A DNA stretch of 64,000 nucleotides from Apoderus coryli. Taxonomy: Eukaryota > Arthropoda > Insecta > Coleoptera > Attelabidae. Where the stretch lies: the NCBI GenBank assembly GCA_911728435.2, contig OU452207.1:17323682-17387681 (forward strand), read 5' to 3'. The notes under the pieces were generated by a model. The model was not told the DNA's origin, made no database searches, and saw only the letters and a list, made by a program, of their open reading frames with translations. A program made the translations under genes and the position numbers. This document shows, piece after piece, positions 22,718 through 33,318 of this stretch (positions are counted from its first letter, which is position 1; every line of letters begins with the position of its first letter).

Positions 22718-24043
22718 TTATAGCTGATAGAATAGGAAAGAAGGGGACGTTTTTAAAAGAAAGAGATAATACTTAGGTATTCTTGGGTAGGCATATAGAA
22801 CGGATGACATCATTGATATTAATATTATTAAGTGGAAGGGAGCAGGCAGTTTCATATAACGGCGAAATTTCCAATTTTCTTGCGCTTCGTAAGGGTGTGC
22901 CTCAAGGGTCAATCCTAGGACCCCTTTTGTTTTGTATATATACTTCCAATGCACCAACGAGTATTTCAAACTGCCAGCAGCATTACTTTGCAGATGATGC
23001 CCAACTATATATATCTTTTACTCTGGAAGAAGCTCCCATGGCTATTAATTTAATTAATAACGACCTTGAATCATTTAGAAGGTATGCCGAGGAGCACTGC
23101 TTGAAACTAAATACCGAGAAAACCGTTGCAATAATATTTGGTCGTAAAAACGAAAGAGCCCTATTTTTAACACTTACACCAACGTTCTGAACGTAGATGG
23201 TTCTGTTGTAGAATTCCGGAAAAAAGTGAGAAATCTTGGTCTAATACTGGATGATGAATTACGTTTCACAGCGCACGTAAGTAACTCTTTACAAAAAGCT
23301 TACTTAAATGTGAGGCTTTTATTTCAAAATAGGCATTGTCTACCTTCAAAACTTAAAATATTGTTATGTGAAACTCTAGTACTATCCCATTTAAATTTTT
23401 GTGATACAATACTACGACAGTAGCCTCATATTCGGAATACGAAAGTTTGATCGAATCAGCCACACATTGACCCAAGCTAATTGGACAAATATGCAAGGAA
23501 GGCGATATCTTCACATATCGGTGAGATATTTCTCTATTCTTCTGAATAAAACGCCTCCATACCTTTACAATAAAATAAAATTTCGAACAGACATCCATAA
23601 TATCAACATTCACAAAAAAGGAATATTCAAGAGGTCTTATTCTTATACCGTTTCTAAATGCGTGAATTCTTGGACCAATAATTTAAGGATTACAAAATGT
23701 GCGTTTAAAAGAAAATTTAATAGAATCTTACGATCTTGATTTCTTTTTTATCATAATGAGGTGGAATGACATAAGCTTAATTAGTAAGTATAATTTTGAA
23801 GATATCTTATATAGATTGTATGCTAAAAGTATTTATTTTATTTTACTGTAATGTTTAGTGAGTGTGATTTTTCTTTTGTATTTGTTTGTATTTATTAACA
23901 ATGGGTTAGCTGAACAGATGGTTATATGCATAAATGTGCATAGCACCGTACTGAATCTCGCCCAATTGCGTATATATAAAAAACAATAATTTACTTGTTT
24001 GTTAAATATGCAATAAAAGACCTTTATTATTATTATTATATTC
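22718..24043 (+). pseudogene. LINE RT, 5' truncated and frameshifted
   Basis: Plus strand non-LTR reverse transcriptase. Order: VSYNGEISNFLALRKGVPQG with SILGPLLFCIYTSN (motif B), QQHYFADDAQLYISF (catalytic FADD), LESFRRYAEEHCLKLNTEK, VRNLGLILDDELRFTAHV, then C-terminal LLFQNRHCLPSKLKILLCET and a frameshifted tail to about 23740. The 3' UTR ends GCAATAAAAGACC and (TTA)n at 24031-24043. RT motif A and everything upstream are missing. The frameshift near 23190 separates the palm from the thumb. Another CR1-group family than the ones with the GTAATTGGG tail. Confidence 0.85.
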
Positions 24044-25055
24044 TGATTTTATTAAATGATTTTTGTTTATTGGAAAATATAAAGTTATTGAAAATTTCTT
24101 GTTTTCTTACATATACTTACTATATCTATATATACTTATTTTAACTGTGACTATACTATGTACTCTATAAGCGCGGCGAATTGCTTTGTATCCATGGACA
24201 TCCGACGTGCCGACACGAGGTGAAGTAACTTTCTATTATTTTAACTGTGCTATAACCCTTGATATATTAACATAGATGGCCTGCTGATTTGTTTGAAACG
24301 ACCCTCATATCCTCCGTTTTATGGAATTTTTTATATTTTCACCAATAGTTCTCTTCCTTGAGAACAATTTCAATTTAATAAGAAACCTATAAACCTTATC
24401 AGCCTACACATACAATTATATTTTTTAATCAAACTCCCCCGTATCCCCTCGTTCTTTGAACTTCCATTTCTTTCCCAATAGTTCTTTAATGAAAATGATT
24501 TGACCCTTGTGAGAATGTCGACATCCCTATGAATTAAATCTACAGCCCTTTCAATCTTAATATACCTACATACTATATTATTTATATAAATTTATTTTTA
24601 TTTTTCTTTATTATATTTTGCTGTGAATTTTCTTGATTTTAGGTCAGGATTTTATAAAATTTTAACTACCACATAATATCGTAACAATTTATTATGACGT
24701 TTCGATATTTTTTTTTTTATCTTTATCAAATATCTAAAATATTGAGAAACAATTTCGTCAAACACTAAGTTACAACTGCAAAACTTACACTTACCACCCT
24801 CAGCGTGGATATCATTCCAAAACATTAAACATATATAATAACAGTACTTTTACATCACAACCACAAACGGTATCGCACATTTAAAATAAAAAATTTTTTT
24901 GTTAATGTATTAACTTTTGCTAATTACATTGTCACAGGATAACACAGAATATTTGTGTATTAATTTGTTAGGGTATTTTAATACATCTCTGAATTAAACT
25001 ATAGTATAAGTACCCACAATATTTTCTGGTCGAGTCGATAAATCTACCTACATAA
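24044..25055. other. No gene recognised
   Basis: AT-rich. About 24120-24240 (GTGCCGACACGAGGTGAAGT) recurs inverted at about 37190-37290. The rest shows no motif. Confidence 0.55.
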
Positions 25056-25059
25056 CAGA

Positions 25060-26553
25060 TATGAAAATTTTCCTAAGATTATTTAAATCTTTCCTATCAT
25101 TTATACTATTTGAGTTTTGGTGTATAGATACAATTTCTAAAAACTCCCTCTTCTTTAGATTTTGTTCACAACTCAAAATTTTTGTGTTATTAGGTATAGT
25201 CAAACTGATGTTTTTCAGATATTTCGTGGTTGGTTAATGCTGTTTTATTTTTCTTGTCATACTTGTGACCCTTTATCCGGTTTTCTAAATATTGAGATGT
25301 TTGTCCAATATATCCTGATGAACAATTTGTACAAGGTATTTCATAAATCACGTTACTTTTTTTGTTTTTAGTAGTTTTTGCTAAACAACCTTGAGAATAG
25401 ATTATGACCTTTATGACAAACCATAATATTATATTTTTTAAAATAATTTCAAAGCTGATGCGATAATCCTTCTATATATGACAAGAAGAGATAGCGAGTT
25501 AATTTATTATTTTGGATTTGATTATTTGTTATGTTGTTATATGTTTTGTATATTCTTTTTTTAAATATTTTATTTATTAAAGCTGTTTGATCAGACTCCA
25601 AATATAGGTATAAGGCATTCATGATTGTGCACTTATTTCTTAATCGATTTGAAAAATTCTTTTTGGATCATAGAGAGAACACTTTAACAGAGGTTTATAT
25701 AGGAATAAAAAAAAATTCTTAGCAATTTATAATGCCTTCCAAATAAATTTTTAAGAAATTTTATTTTTATTCCTATATAAACCTCTGTTAAAGTGTTCTC
25801 TCTATGATCCAAAAAGAATTTTTCAAATCGATTAAGAAATAAGTGCACAATCATGAATGCCTTATACCTATATTTGGAGTCTGATCAAACAGCCTTAAGC
25901 TAATTGGGTAGTTGTTTTTGATTAGTGCATTTTTCGCAATTTCAATAGCTCTGTCTGCTAATCCTATGATGACTGATCTCTTTTGTGCGGATGGATGGTT
26001 TGATTTAATATTTAAATACCTAGAAGACCATGTAGGTTTGGTGTACCAGGAGGTTTTAATTTTGTTATTGATTTTATGTAACGTTACGTCTAGGAAATTT
26101 ATTTTATTGTTACTTTCAGCTTCAATAGTGAATTGTACACGTTGATGATAGGAATTGAATTTCTTTAACATAAGGTGTATTTTATCACTTGGTATTGCAC
26201 ATATGCAATCATCAACGTAACGGAAAAAAATTGTACTTCAAATTCTAGATCACCAAGAATGGATTCCTCGAGATCCTCCATTACCATTTGTGCGATAACA
26301 CTAGAGATAGCTGCTCCCATTGCACATCCATTAATTTGTTTGTATAACTTGTCGTTAAACATGAAATAAGTAGAATCCAACGTAAGCTCCACTGCAATAA
26401 TAAAATCTTCTTGCGGAATATCTGTATAGTTTTTTATTTAATTCCACTTTTTTTTTATTATGTCTTTAACTATTATTATAGGGATACTTGTATTCAATGA
26501 AACTACATCCAAAGAAATTAGTATATAGTTATTAGGGATGTTAATATTTTTAA
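25060..26553 (-). pseudogene. Penelope-like retroelement: RT plus GIY-YIG endonuclease, broken
   Basis: Minus strand. Penelope-like elements encode a telomerase-related reverse transcriptase fused to a GIY-YIG endonuclease. From 26550 down: LISLDVVSLNTSIP (RT motif A region), ELTLDSTYFMFNDKLYKQIN with GCAMGAAISSVIAQMVMEDL (motif B), a frameshift just where the Y.DD box should be, then FNSYHQRVQFTIEAESNNKI, NFLDVTLH and WYTKPTWSSRYLN. About 25350-25200 gives VIYEIPCTNCSSGYIGQTSQ, the GIY-YIG core, with a downstream H..K. A 314-bp foldback element interrupts the gene. The N-terminus is replaced by the hammerhead repeats at 26.55 kb. Confidence 0.85.
25581..25894. mobile_element. 314-bp foldback MITE with TTAA target duplication
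   Basis: Almost pure palindrome: 25582-25726 mirrored by 25751-25893 (GCTGTTTGATCAGACTCC and inverse). TTAA flanks both ends (25577-25580, 25895-25898), the signature of piggyBac-type transposition. It lies inside the Penelope coding region, between YPISL and INKIF. Confidence 0.85.
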
Positions 26554-26623
26554 GAATTGCTTGTTACATAAAGCAACAAGACTTTAAGTTATGTTGGAAA
26601 TTTGTTTCACACTACCATGCTTT

Positions 26624-26665
26624 CACCAGACGGCCGTTTCGTCGATCCACGACTCATCAGTGGTG
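26624..26665 (-). ncRNA. Hammerhead ribozyme, type I, unit 1
   Basis: Minus strand: CACCA (stem I), CTGATGA, stem II GTCG / CGAC with loop TGGAT, GAAA, stem III CGGCCG-type minimal stem ending in GTC (cleavage site), then TGGTG closing stem I. Every invariant core residue is present. Confidence 0.9.
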
Positions 26666-26974
26666 ATTGGCAGGCAGTGTGACCCAAATTTCCAACATTT
26701 ACAAAAACCTTATACTAGCACGAGAATTGATTGAGAGAGAGAGAGAGAGAGAGAGATATTTTTGGCGACATCTAGCGTGAACAGGCAATATGCCGGGTGA
26801 AACACAGTTCACAAACGATGGCCGGACAAGAAGTAACAACTCCATTATATCCTATTGCCAACACTAGATGCGCCCGAATCCCCTAGCAGGGAGGCTTTAT
26901 TTAAGAATTGCTTGTTACATAAAGCAACAAGACTTTAAGTTATGTTGGAAATTTGTTTCACACTACCATGCTTT

Positions 26975-27016
26975 CACCAGACGGCCGTTTCGTCGATCCA
27001 CGACTCATCAGTGGTG
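26975..27016 (-). ncRNA. Hammerhead ribozyme, type I, unit 2
   Basis: Identical to the motif at 26624-26665, 351 bp away in the same orientation, which places two cleavage sites in tandem as needed to release a unit-length RNA. Confidence 0.9.
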
Positions 27017-27093
27017 AACGGCAGGCAGTGTGACCCAAATTTCCAACATTTACAAAGACCTGATACTAGCACGAGAATTGATTGAGAGAGAGA

Positions 27094-27377
27094 TGTTTAT
27101 TGCTGCATGTCTCGATAGGCGGTATCTCTCTTGTAAGCTCAGGGTTGCAGTGGACTTGTTATAATTACTTGTAATGGTTTTGTAATATTTTATTAGTCAA
27201 AATATACAACTTAATTGAACAAATAATTATTCTCTAACAGACACATGTCAGTGTACTTATTAGTTTTTTTATTGTCATATTAAAAACAATTGAAAATGCC
27301 AATGTAACAATAATATGTCAAGATAACAATACGTAATATGCCAGTGGCCTTTAAACAATTAACAACAGTACCCAACA
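27094..27377 (-). repeat. Probable 3' LTR of the BEL/Pao element
   Basis: Minus strand from TGTTGGGTACTG (27377) to CAATAAACA (27094): 284 bp with TG...CA ends, just downstream of the integrase stop. It begins exactly where the second hammerhead repeat is cut. No matching 5' LTR is visible upstream of gag, so the assignment rests on position and ends only. Confidence 0.55.
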
Positions 27378-27440
27378 TGCCGGCGGCCTTGAAATATTAA
27401 TTTCAACACAACATGATAAAAGATATATAAACATACAAAT

Positions 27441-28066
27441 TCAAAAAATGATATGATATGAAGTGTCACTGTCACATTTGACATCAGTCTGAACTGGTAA
27501 AATACATAATTTTCGTCGTCCAGTCTCTCCATTAGGAAACTTTATTGACACCACTCGTACAACACCATCATCTCCTGGATGCAACTGCCTGACCCTTGCT
27601 GTTTTCCACATCAACGGCGGAAGATTGTCTTCTTTAACCAAGACCAAATCATTTAATTTTAGTTCTTGAGATGCCTTACAATGCCATTTCGTTCGGACTT
27701 GAAGACCCGATATATATTCGTTACTCCACCTTTTCCAAAAATGTTGTCGCATCTTTTCAACTAATTTTAAATGACGCAATCGATTGTCCGGAATTGGTAA
27801 TAAATTAGGTTCAGGAATCGACGTCATTGATCGTCCAATTAAGAAATGACCACGAGTTAACGAAGTAAAATCATTTGGATTTGAAGACAAAGGACTCAAA
27901 GGTCTTGAATTAAATATACATTCGATCTGAATCAAAACAGTTGAATATTCTTCATATGTCAAATTAATTGTACCAATTATTCTTTTTAAATGAAATTTCA
28001 TACTCTTAACACTAGCTTCCCAAAGACCTCCAAAATTAGGTGCATAAGGAGGAATAAAGTGCCAAT
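27441..28066 (-). pseudogene. BEL/Pao integrase C-terminal part
   Basis: Minus strand continuation of the integrase after a stop near 28066: PPYAPNFGGLWEASVKSMKF (third acidic motif region), EYSTVLIQIECIFNSRPLSP, RGHFLIGRSMTSIPEPNL, and the C-terminal LNDLVLVKEDNLPPLMWKTA with GRVVRVHPG-type ending. Residues and order fit Pao integrases. It inserts element cDNA in the nucleus. The reading frame of 186 codons is open but separated from the catalytic start. Confidence 0.85.
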
Positions 28067-28417
28067 TTATACCTTCATTTGCCAGTTTGTTATTGTTTTG
28101 TTATTATTTTTAATAATTTTTTTCATTTCAGAATTCGCCCCCACAAATGTTTTACCATTATCTGAAAATATGTTTGCAGGTTTGCCGCGACGACCAATAA
28201 ATCTTTTAAAACATGCATAATCACACCCGGTATTATACAATGGAACGTATGCATTCACACGTTCTTCCGGTAAATCGCCCATAGGATACTCGTAAGCTTT
28301 GGGTTTAACCTTGAAGCACCTAATACAATTATGAGTAATGTATCTAGCTAGACTTTTACCTGACAAAGGCCAATATAAACGATTATGTTCCTGAACCATT
28401 AAAAGTTTAGTTAACAA
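28067..28417 (-). pseudogene. BEL/Pao integrase N-terminal part with core deletion
   Basis: Holds the zinc-binding end (HNRLYWPLSGKSLARYITHN, C..C) and the start of the catalytic core (YNTGCDYA), then jumps directly to CFKRFIGRRGKPANIFSDNG. In this family about 55-60 residues normally lie between those two blocks, so the core has lost the stretch between the first and second catalytic acids. A stop follows at the join with the next fragment. It cannot be active. Confidence 0.8.
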
Positions 28418-28453
28418 ATGTTTATTGTGTAAAATTATTGGATGTCGCGATTC

Positions 28454-29563
28454 CTATTTTAAATTGGAATTCTGTAGACGTCCGCCTACACGTATAACTC
28501 CATGCGAACTCATAAAGGGATTTAAGTTTAAAATGTTACTAGATTTTTTCACAGTAAGATTATTTTTGAGTCTTTCATAATCGACCGGAAATGATTCAAT
28601 TTGAGACAACTTTACTAGTAAATTAAGTGAACTGTTTAACTCTACTGTTTTCAAAGGACCAGAAAAACGTAATAATCTGTTTTTCAAATTGTTAATGAAT
28701 CGCAAACAATATGCCATAACTCTTTGCAACCTTAATAAAGATGAAAATCTTGAAAAAATGTCGAATGATTCATCATTCGAGTTAACAACGTGTGATATTG
28801 TGCGTTGTTCAGGAATATTAACTTGTTGGTGAAATATATCAGGTGGCATATTTTTTGTAAATTCGGTATGATTCATCAAAAACTGAGGACCATTCCACCC
28901 CAATTCGCTAGACAATAATTGTTCACTGGAAATGCCTCGTGAAAAATAATCAGCAGGATTGAATTCTGATCTAACATGAAACCAATCACTAGTCATAGAT
29001 GACGATTGAATGAAACTAACGCGATTAGCGACAAAAGTTTTCCATCTTTCAGGAGAACCCTTAATCCAATGCAATGTAATCATTGAATCTGTCCAAAAAT
29101 AGATCTTTGGAATATCTAATTCAAGACAATTTTTAATTTTTATAGATAAGTTAGTGGCTAAAACTGCGGCGCAGAGCTCAAGTCTGGGATGGGAAATTTT
29201 TTTAATGGGTGCCACCCTTGATTTAGCGCATAGTAAATTGCAAGAATATTGATAATTCTGTTCACATCTTAAATATGCACATGCACCGTAACCCTTTTCC
29301 GAAGCATCTGCAAACAAATGAAGCTCTATATTACAAGGATTTTCTAAAAGAACGTGTCTTTTAATTTTAATATTATTTAATAACGATAAATCTTGACATA
29401 ACGCATGCCACTCTTGCCTAAGTATTTTAGATACTTCTTGATTCCAACATAACTTTTCCTGCCATAATTTTTGTAAAAGCATTTTTGCCCGTATTACAAC
29501 TGGACCTATTCCTGATCCCATTGGATCAAAAATCTGACTGCTAATTGATAAAATTAACCCCAA
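28454..29563 (-). pseudogene. BEL/Pao RNase H and connector region
   Basis: A 369-codon open segment. SSQIFDPMGSGIGPVVIRAK is the conserved Pao post-RT motif (normally ..FDPLGL..P..IRAK). LHLFADASEKGYGACAYLRC marks the RNase H start, LELCAAVLATNLS and FWTDSMITLHWIKGSPERWK the middle, and FNPADYFSRGIS the end. It then enters the integrase leader (SSHGVIRVGGRLQNSNL). The frame overlaps the RT fragment upstream by 10 bases, a shift. Confidence 0.85.
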
Positions 29564-30190
29564 GAAACACCTAAGGTTTTATTAGGTTCGTTTTCTCCTA
29601 AATGTAAAATACTTGCTTCCAAATTCTCATTAACATGAAACTTGTTAAACAGTGATGGTTTATTGCATAACCATTTACGCAATTCAAAACCTGCACTCGA
29701 TAGAATTGCAGAAATGTCATGCTGCAACTGTAAAATTACATCTTCAGAATTTGCTCCTATTAGCAAGTCATCAAGATAAAAACTATTAGCCATAGCCTTG
29801 CTCGCTATAGGGAATTTGGATTCATTCATAGTTGATAATTCTAACAAACATCTTGTTGCTAAAAACGGGGATGCCGCAACGCCATATGTTACGGTATTAA
29901 GTTCAAAGCATTTTACCTCCTCGAAAGGATTTGATCTCCAAAATATGCGTTGCAACTTTCTTTGGTCAGGTGATAAAAGGATTTGACGATACATTTTCGA
30001 AATATCAGCATTAATTACAAAGCTGTATTGCCTGAATCTTAGCAAAATATCAAACAATTCACTTTGTATACGCGGACCAGCGTATAATGAATGGCATTTA
30101 AAGAACTTCCATTATCGGATTTAGCTGACGCATCAAAAACTACTCGACATTTTGTAGTTAAACTTGAATCTTTCAATACTGCATGATGTG
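29554..30190 (-). pseudogene. BEL/Pao reverse transcriptase, C-terminal half
   Basis: From the Penelope insertion edge: [19 protein letters not shown], then (after a frame change near 30057) FVINADISKMYRQILLSPDQ, NTVTYGVAASPFLATRCL and NSFYLDDLLIGANSED with the catalytic YLDD. These are the standard Pao RT blocks in order. The N-terminal half lies beyond the inserted Penelope pair at 31.8-32.3 kb. Confidence 0.87.
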
Positions 30191-30276
30191 GAATATAATA
30201 AGTGCGTAAAATAAAACAACTTTAGTTTTAAATATTTCCAAACTTTTTATAATATACAAATTTATATTTCAAAATT

Positions 30277-30316
30277 ACACGACATGTTTCGTCCACACAG
30301 TGGCTTTATCAAGTGT
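30277..30316 (-). ncRNA. Degenerate hammerhead motif, left arm
   Basis: Minus strand: ACAC, core TTGATAA (two changes from CTGATGA), stem II CCAC / GTGG, GAAA, short stem III ending GTC, GTGT closing stem I. Core changes make activity doubtful. Confidence 0.55.
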
Positions 30317-30471
30317 AACTTAAGACTAAAATACAAAATATTTATATGGTTTATACAGGTAATAAAATATAGTAAAAGTTTAACAAAATGAAAACTAATA
30401 ACTAGGTCACAGGTGCATAAAAACTACCTAGGGTTACAAAAATTAAAAGAGGTTTAACAAAGGGGAATTAT

Positions 30472-30964
30472 TTAAATCGTTTGGCTATTGAGTAATTTGT
30501 TAGAATATTTAAGTTTGTTTATTTCTAATGATTCTAAAAGATCCAGCTTTTTACTATTGTTTTCTATGTGAATAATTTTGAAATTATCGTTAAAATTATG
30601 ATTATGTTCTAAAAGATGGTTAGAGTAATTAGAATTATCTTTTTTCTTGATATAACTTAAGTAGTGTTCCTTAATTCTTTTAGAAAAACTTCGACCTGTC
30701 TGTCCTATGTAAACCCGATCGCAGTCTCCACACGTCAGTTCATACACTCCAGATTTTTCTCTCTTATCTATTTTTGATTTTGAATTTTTGATAATTTTTC
30801 CTATTGTATTGTTGGTCTTAAAAGCTATTTTTATATTATGTTGGTTAAAAAATTTTGAAATATAGGAACAATTATGGCCTGAGTAGGTAATTAAGCCATA
30901 ATTTTGGGGATCTTTTGGGCTTTGAGGGAAAACAGTGTTGATTGTTTTTTTGTAATTAATTTTG
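30472..30964 (-). pseudogene. GIY-YIG endonuclease, left arm
   Basis: Mirror of the plus-strand copy at 30962-31516. Reads YELTCGDCDRVYIGQTGRSF, SKRIKEHYLSYIKKKDNSNY and DLLESLEINKLKYSN; the tail differs slightly (SQTI). Confidence 0.85.
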
Positions 30965-31516
30965 TTTAGGATTTTTTCTACTATTGTCGGTTACAAAATT
31001 AATTACAAAAAAACAATCAACACTGTTTTCCCTCAAAGCCCAAAAGATCCCCAAAATTATGGCTTAATTACCTACTCAGGCCATAATTGTTCCTATATTT
31101 CAAAATTTTTTAACCAACATAATATAAAAATAGCTTTTAAGACCAACAATACAATAGGAAAAATTATCAAAAATTCAAAATCAAAAATAGATAAGAGAGA
31201 AAAATCTGGAGTGTATGAACTGACGTGTGGAGACTGCGATCGGGTTTACATAGGACAGACAGGTCGAAGTTTTTCTAAAAGAATTAAGGAACACTACTTA
31301 AGTTATATCAAGAAAAAAGATAATTCTAATTACTCTAACCATCTTTTAGAACATAATCATAATTTTAACGATAATTTCAAAATTATTCACATAGAAAACA
31401 AAAGTAAAAAGCTGGATCTTTTAGAATCATTAGAAATAAACAAACTTAAATATTCTAACAAATTACTCAATAGCCAAACAGATTTAAATAATTCCCCTTT
31501 GTTAAACCTCTTTTAA
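30962..31516 (+). pseudogene. Penelope GIY-YIG endonuclease domain, right arm
   Basis: A 184-codon open segment. The N-terminal third (INYKKTINTVFPQSPKDPQN, NQHNIKIAFKTNNTIGKII) is the RT-EN linker. GVYELTCGDCDRVYIGQTGR at about residues 84-103 is the GIY-YIG core with the CxxC typical of Penelope, followed by R..EH and a late acidic residue in LLESLEI. The protein nicks target DNA in intact elements. Here the RT domain is missing, so this is a truncated fragment; the first codons lie in the palindrome spacer. Confidence 0.85.
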
Positions 31517-31642
31517 TTTTTGTAACCCTAGGTAGTTTTTATGCACCTGTGACCTAGTTATTAGTTTTCATTTTGTTAAACTTTTACTATATTTTATTAC
31601 CTGTATAAACCATATAAATATTTTGTATTTTAGTCTTAAGTT

Positions 31643-31682
31643 ACACTTGATAAAGCCACTGTGTGGACGAAACATGTCGTGT
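31643..31682 (+). ncRNA. Degenerate hammerhead motif, right arm
   Basis: Plus-strand partner with the same sequence, 127 nt downstream of the endonuclease stop, the usual 3' location in Penelope-like elements. Confidence 0.55.
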
Positions 31683-31808
31683 AATTTTGAAATATAAATT
31701 TGTATATTATAAAAAGTTTGGAAATATTTAAAACTAAAGTTGTTTTATTTTACGCAGTTATAATGAATTTCCAACAAGTATCGGCTAATTCTATTCGAAT
31801 ATAATAAG

Positions 31809-32319
31809 CATTACATTCATTATTTTCTTGAATGCTAGTTAATGGTGTCATATGACCTAGAAACTGGTATTCATCCATGAATTCAGAATATTGCCTTTTC
31901 AATTCAGGGTTAGAATTAAGTTTCCTATCCAATGTATAAAATCTAGTTAGTGCAGTATTTCTTGAAATTCCTAGTTTACAATTTTCCTTTAAGGGTAGTT
32001 TGACTACAAAACGCCCTGTATTATCACGTATAGTATTTTCCTTAAAATGAGATTCAGAAATTACGTATTTTTTTGAGACAATACTGCATTCTTCAATCTG
32101 CCAAAATTTAATTAAAGATTCATTGATTGATTCATCAATTGATAAGCAAGATGTAACTTTATTATCCCTTGTATTAGGTGGAAAGTGTATATTACCACCT
32201 AAAACCCAACCCAGTCTGGTATTTTGTAAGATTAGACCTGATTCTAAGGTAAATTGTTGCATTAGTAACAACTTATAAAATAATCCTACACCACATAGTA
32301 TATCAGTCTGATACTTCAT
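31809..32319 (-). pseudogene. BEL/Pao protease-RT junction and RT N-terminus
   Basis: Minus strand: YQTDILCGVGLFYKLLLMQQ, LQNTRLGWVLGGNIHFPP (the conserved ..T.LGWIL.G of Pao), LIKFWQIEECSI, NTGRFVVKLPLKEN and LDRKLNSNPELKRQYSEFMD. This segment precedes the RT palm. It overlaps the previous gag-protease frame by 17 bases, indicating a frameshift in what is normally one polyprotein. It is interrupted at 31808 by the Penelope pair. Confidence 0.85.
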
Positions 32320-33318
32320 TAAACCGCGGATCAGCTAAATCCAAATTTTCGGGAATTCCTAGAACGCTTTTATCAAATGCAAAACTTGGCAATGATTGTG
32401 TAATTGTATTTAAAATTAAACACGAAAGCATTGCATTAAAATTATTAAAACAAGAAAAAATTGTTAACTTAGCTTGACATTTAATTGGTAATAAATTCTT
32501 ATTACCAACACCTGAGACAACAAAATTTACTTGCGACTTTGACAAGTTTAATTTATCGCAAAAACTCTCTGATATGAAATTACTTTGAGAACCTGGATCT
32601 AATAGCATTCGTGCCTCTAGTAATTCTCCCTTACAATTTTTTACATGTACAATGACAGTTGATAATAATGCTGCATTACAATCTGTATGCATCCCTTTTG
32701 AACTAGATGCCGAAATAGTAACGTCGCTATTTTCTGCATCTTCTACACCTTGCTCTACTTCCGCAGCCACGGATGCAGAGCTACTCTCAACCTGCGAATT
32801 ATTTGTGTGCCGAATATATCGATTGATTGTCTTAATCGAGCTATCACGGTGTAGCAATGTATTATGCAATTTTTGACATTTTCTACAAGGTCCTTTCTTG
32901 CATGACCTTGCATCATGACTAGGACTAAAACAATTTACACAAAGTTTTAATCTTTGCACTTCTTTATTCTTGTCTTCAAGCGACAATCTGTTGAATGAAT
33001 CACATTTAAATATCGGATGTGCATTTTTACAAAAATAACAAGCAAAACTGGATCTACTGGGTGATTGGCGAGAAACATGAGAATTAGTAGAATTCGAAAT
33101 TCGTGCTCTTAGAGGCTTTTGAACAGTGTTGTCGGTTCTAGTCGATTCTATTTTTTGCAAAACTCTGCATTTATCCTTCAGAAATGTATCGATATTTGAC
33201 ATATTTGGCCTGAGATCACTAGCCGTAGATTTTTCCCAATCGCGCCTCGTTGTTGCATCAAATTTCGATACAATTAAGTATACCAATAATGTGTCCCACT
33301 GTTCTGTTGGTTCACCTA
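32303..33318 (-). pseudogene. BEL/Pao gag C-terminus with zinc knuckles and protease
   Basis: About 340 codons. It begins at EPTEQWDTLLVYLIVSKFDA, the continuation of the gag domain cut by the Harbinger-like element. Two clustered CCHC-type knuckles follow (CYFCKNAHPIFKC; LCVNCFSPSHDARSCKKGPC), then the aspartic protease start ARMLLDPGSQSNFISESFCD, where the usual D-T/S-G catalytic triad appears as DPG. Pao-family proteases often read LLDxGS.. here, so this may be normal or a mutation. The gag part packages element RNA. Confidence 0.85.

Larger units (their letters stand above)
26553..27093 (-). repeat. Tandem 351-bp hammerhead repeat (retrozyme candidate)
   Basis: One full unit (26553-26903) followed by a partial second unit (26904-27093), nearly identical, starting AGAATTGCTTGTTACATAAA. 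Each holds a hammerhead on the minus strand, 351 bp apart. Unit 1 includes a (GA)n tract at 26729-26757. No reading frame. Metazoan retrozymes are known as short tandem repeats with type I hammerheads that yield small circular RNAs and are linked to Penelope elements; here the array abuts a Penelope-like element in the same sense. It could instead be that element's own terminal repeat. Confidence 0.75.
30203..31796. mobile_element. Inverted pair of Penelope-like 3' ends inside BEL pol
   Basis: Two 5'-truncated copies head to head: 30203-30964 and 30995-31754 are inverted repeats of about 760 bp separated by a 30-nt spacer. About 42 bp at the right (31755-31796) is unpaired. A 12-bp target duplication GAATATAATAAG lies at 30191-30202 and 31797-31808; removing the insert restores BEL reading across the site (..AYYI / YYIPHHAV). 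Each arm holds a GIY-YIG endonuclease segment, a 3' UTR and a hammerhead-like motif. Confidence 0.9.

Noticed and set aside
26729..26757. (GA)n tract as a promoter GAGA element
   Set aside because: It varies in length between copies of the hammerhead repeat and behaves as a microsatellite.
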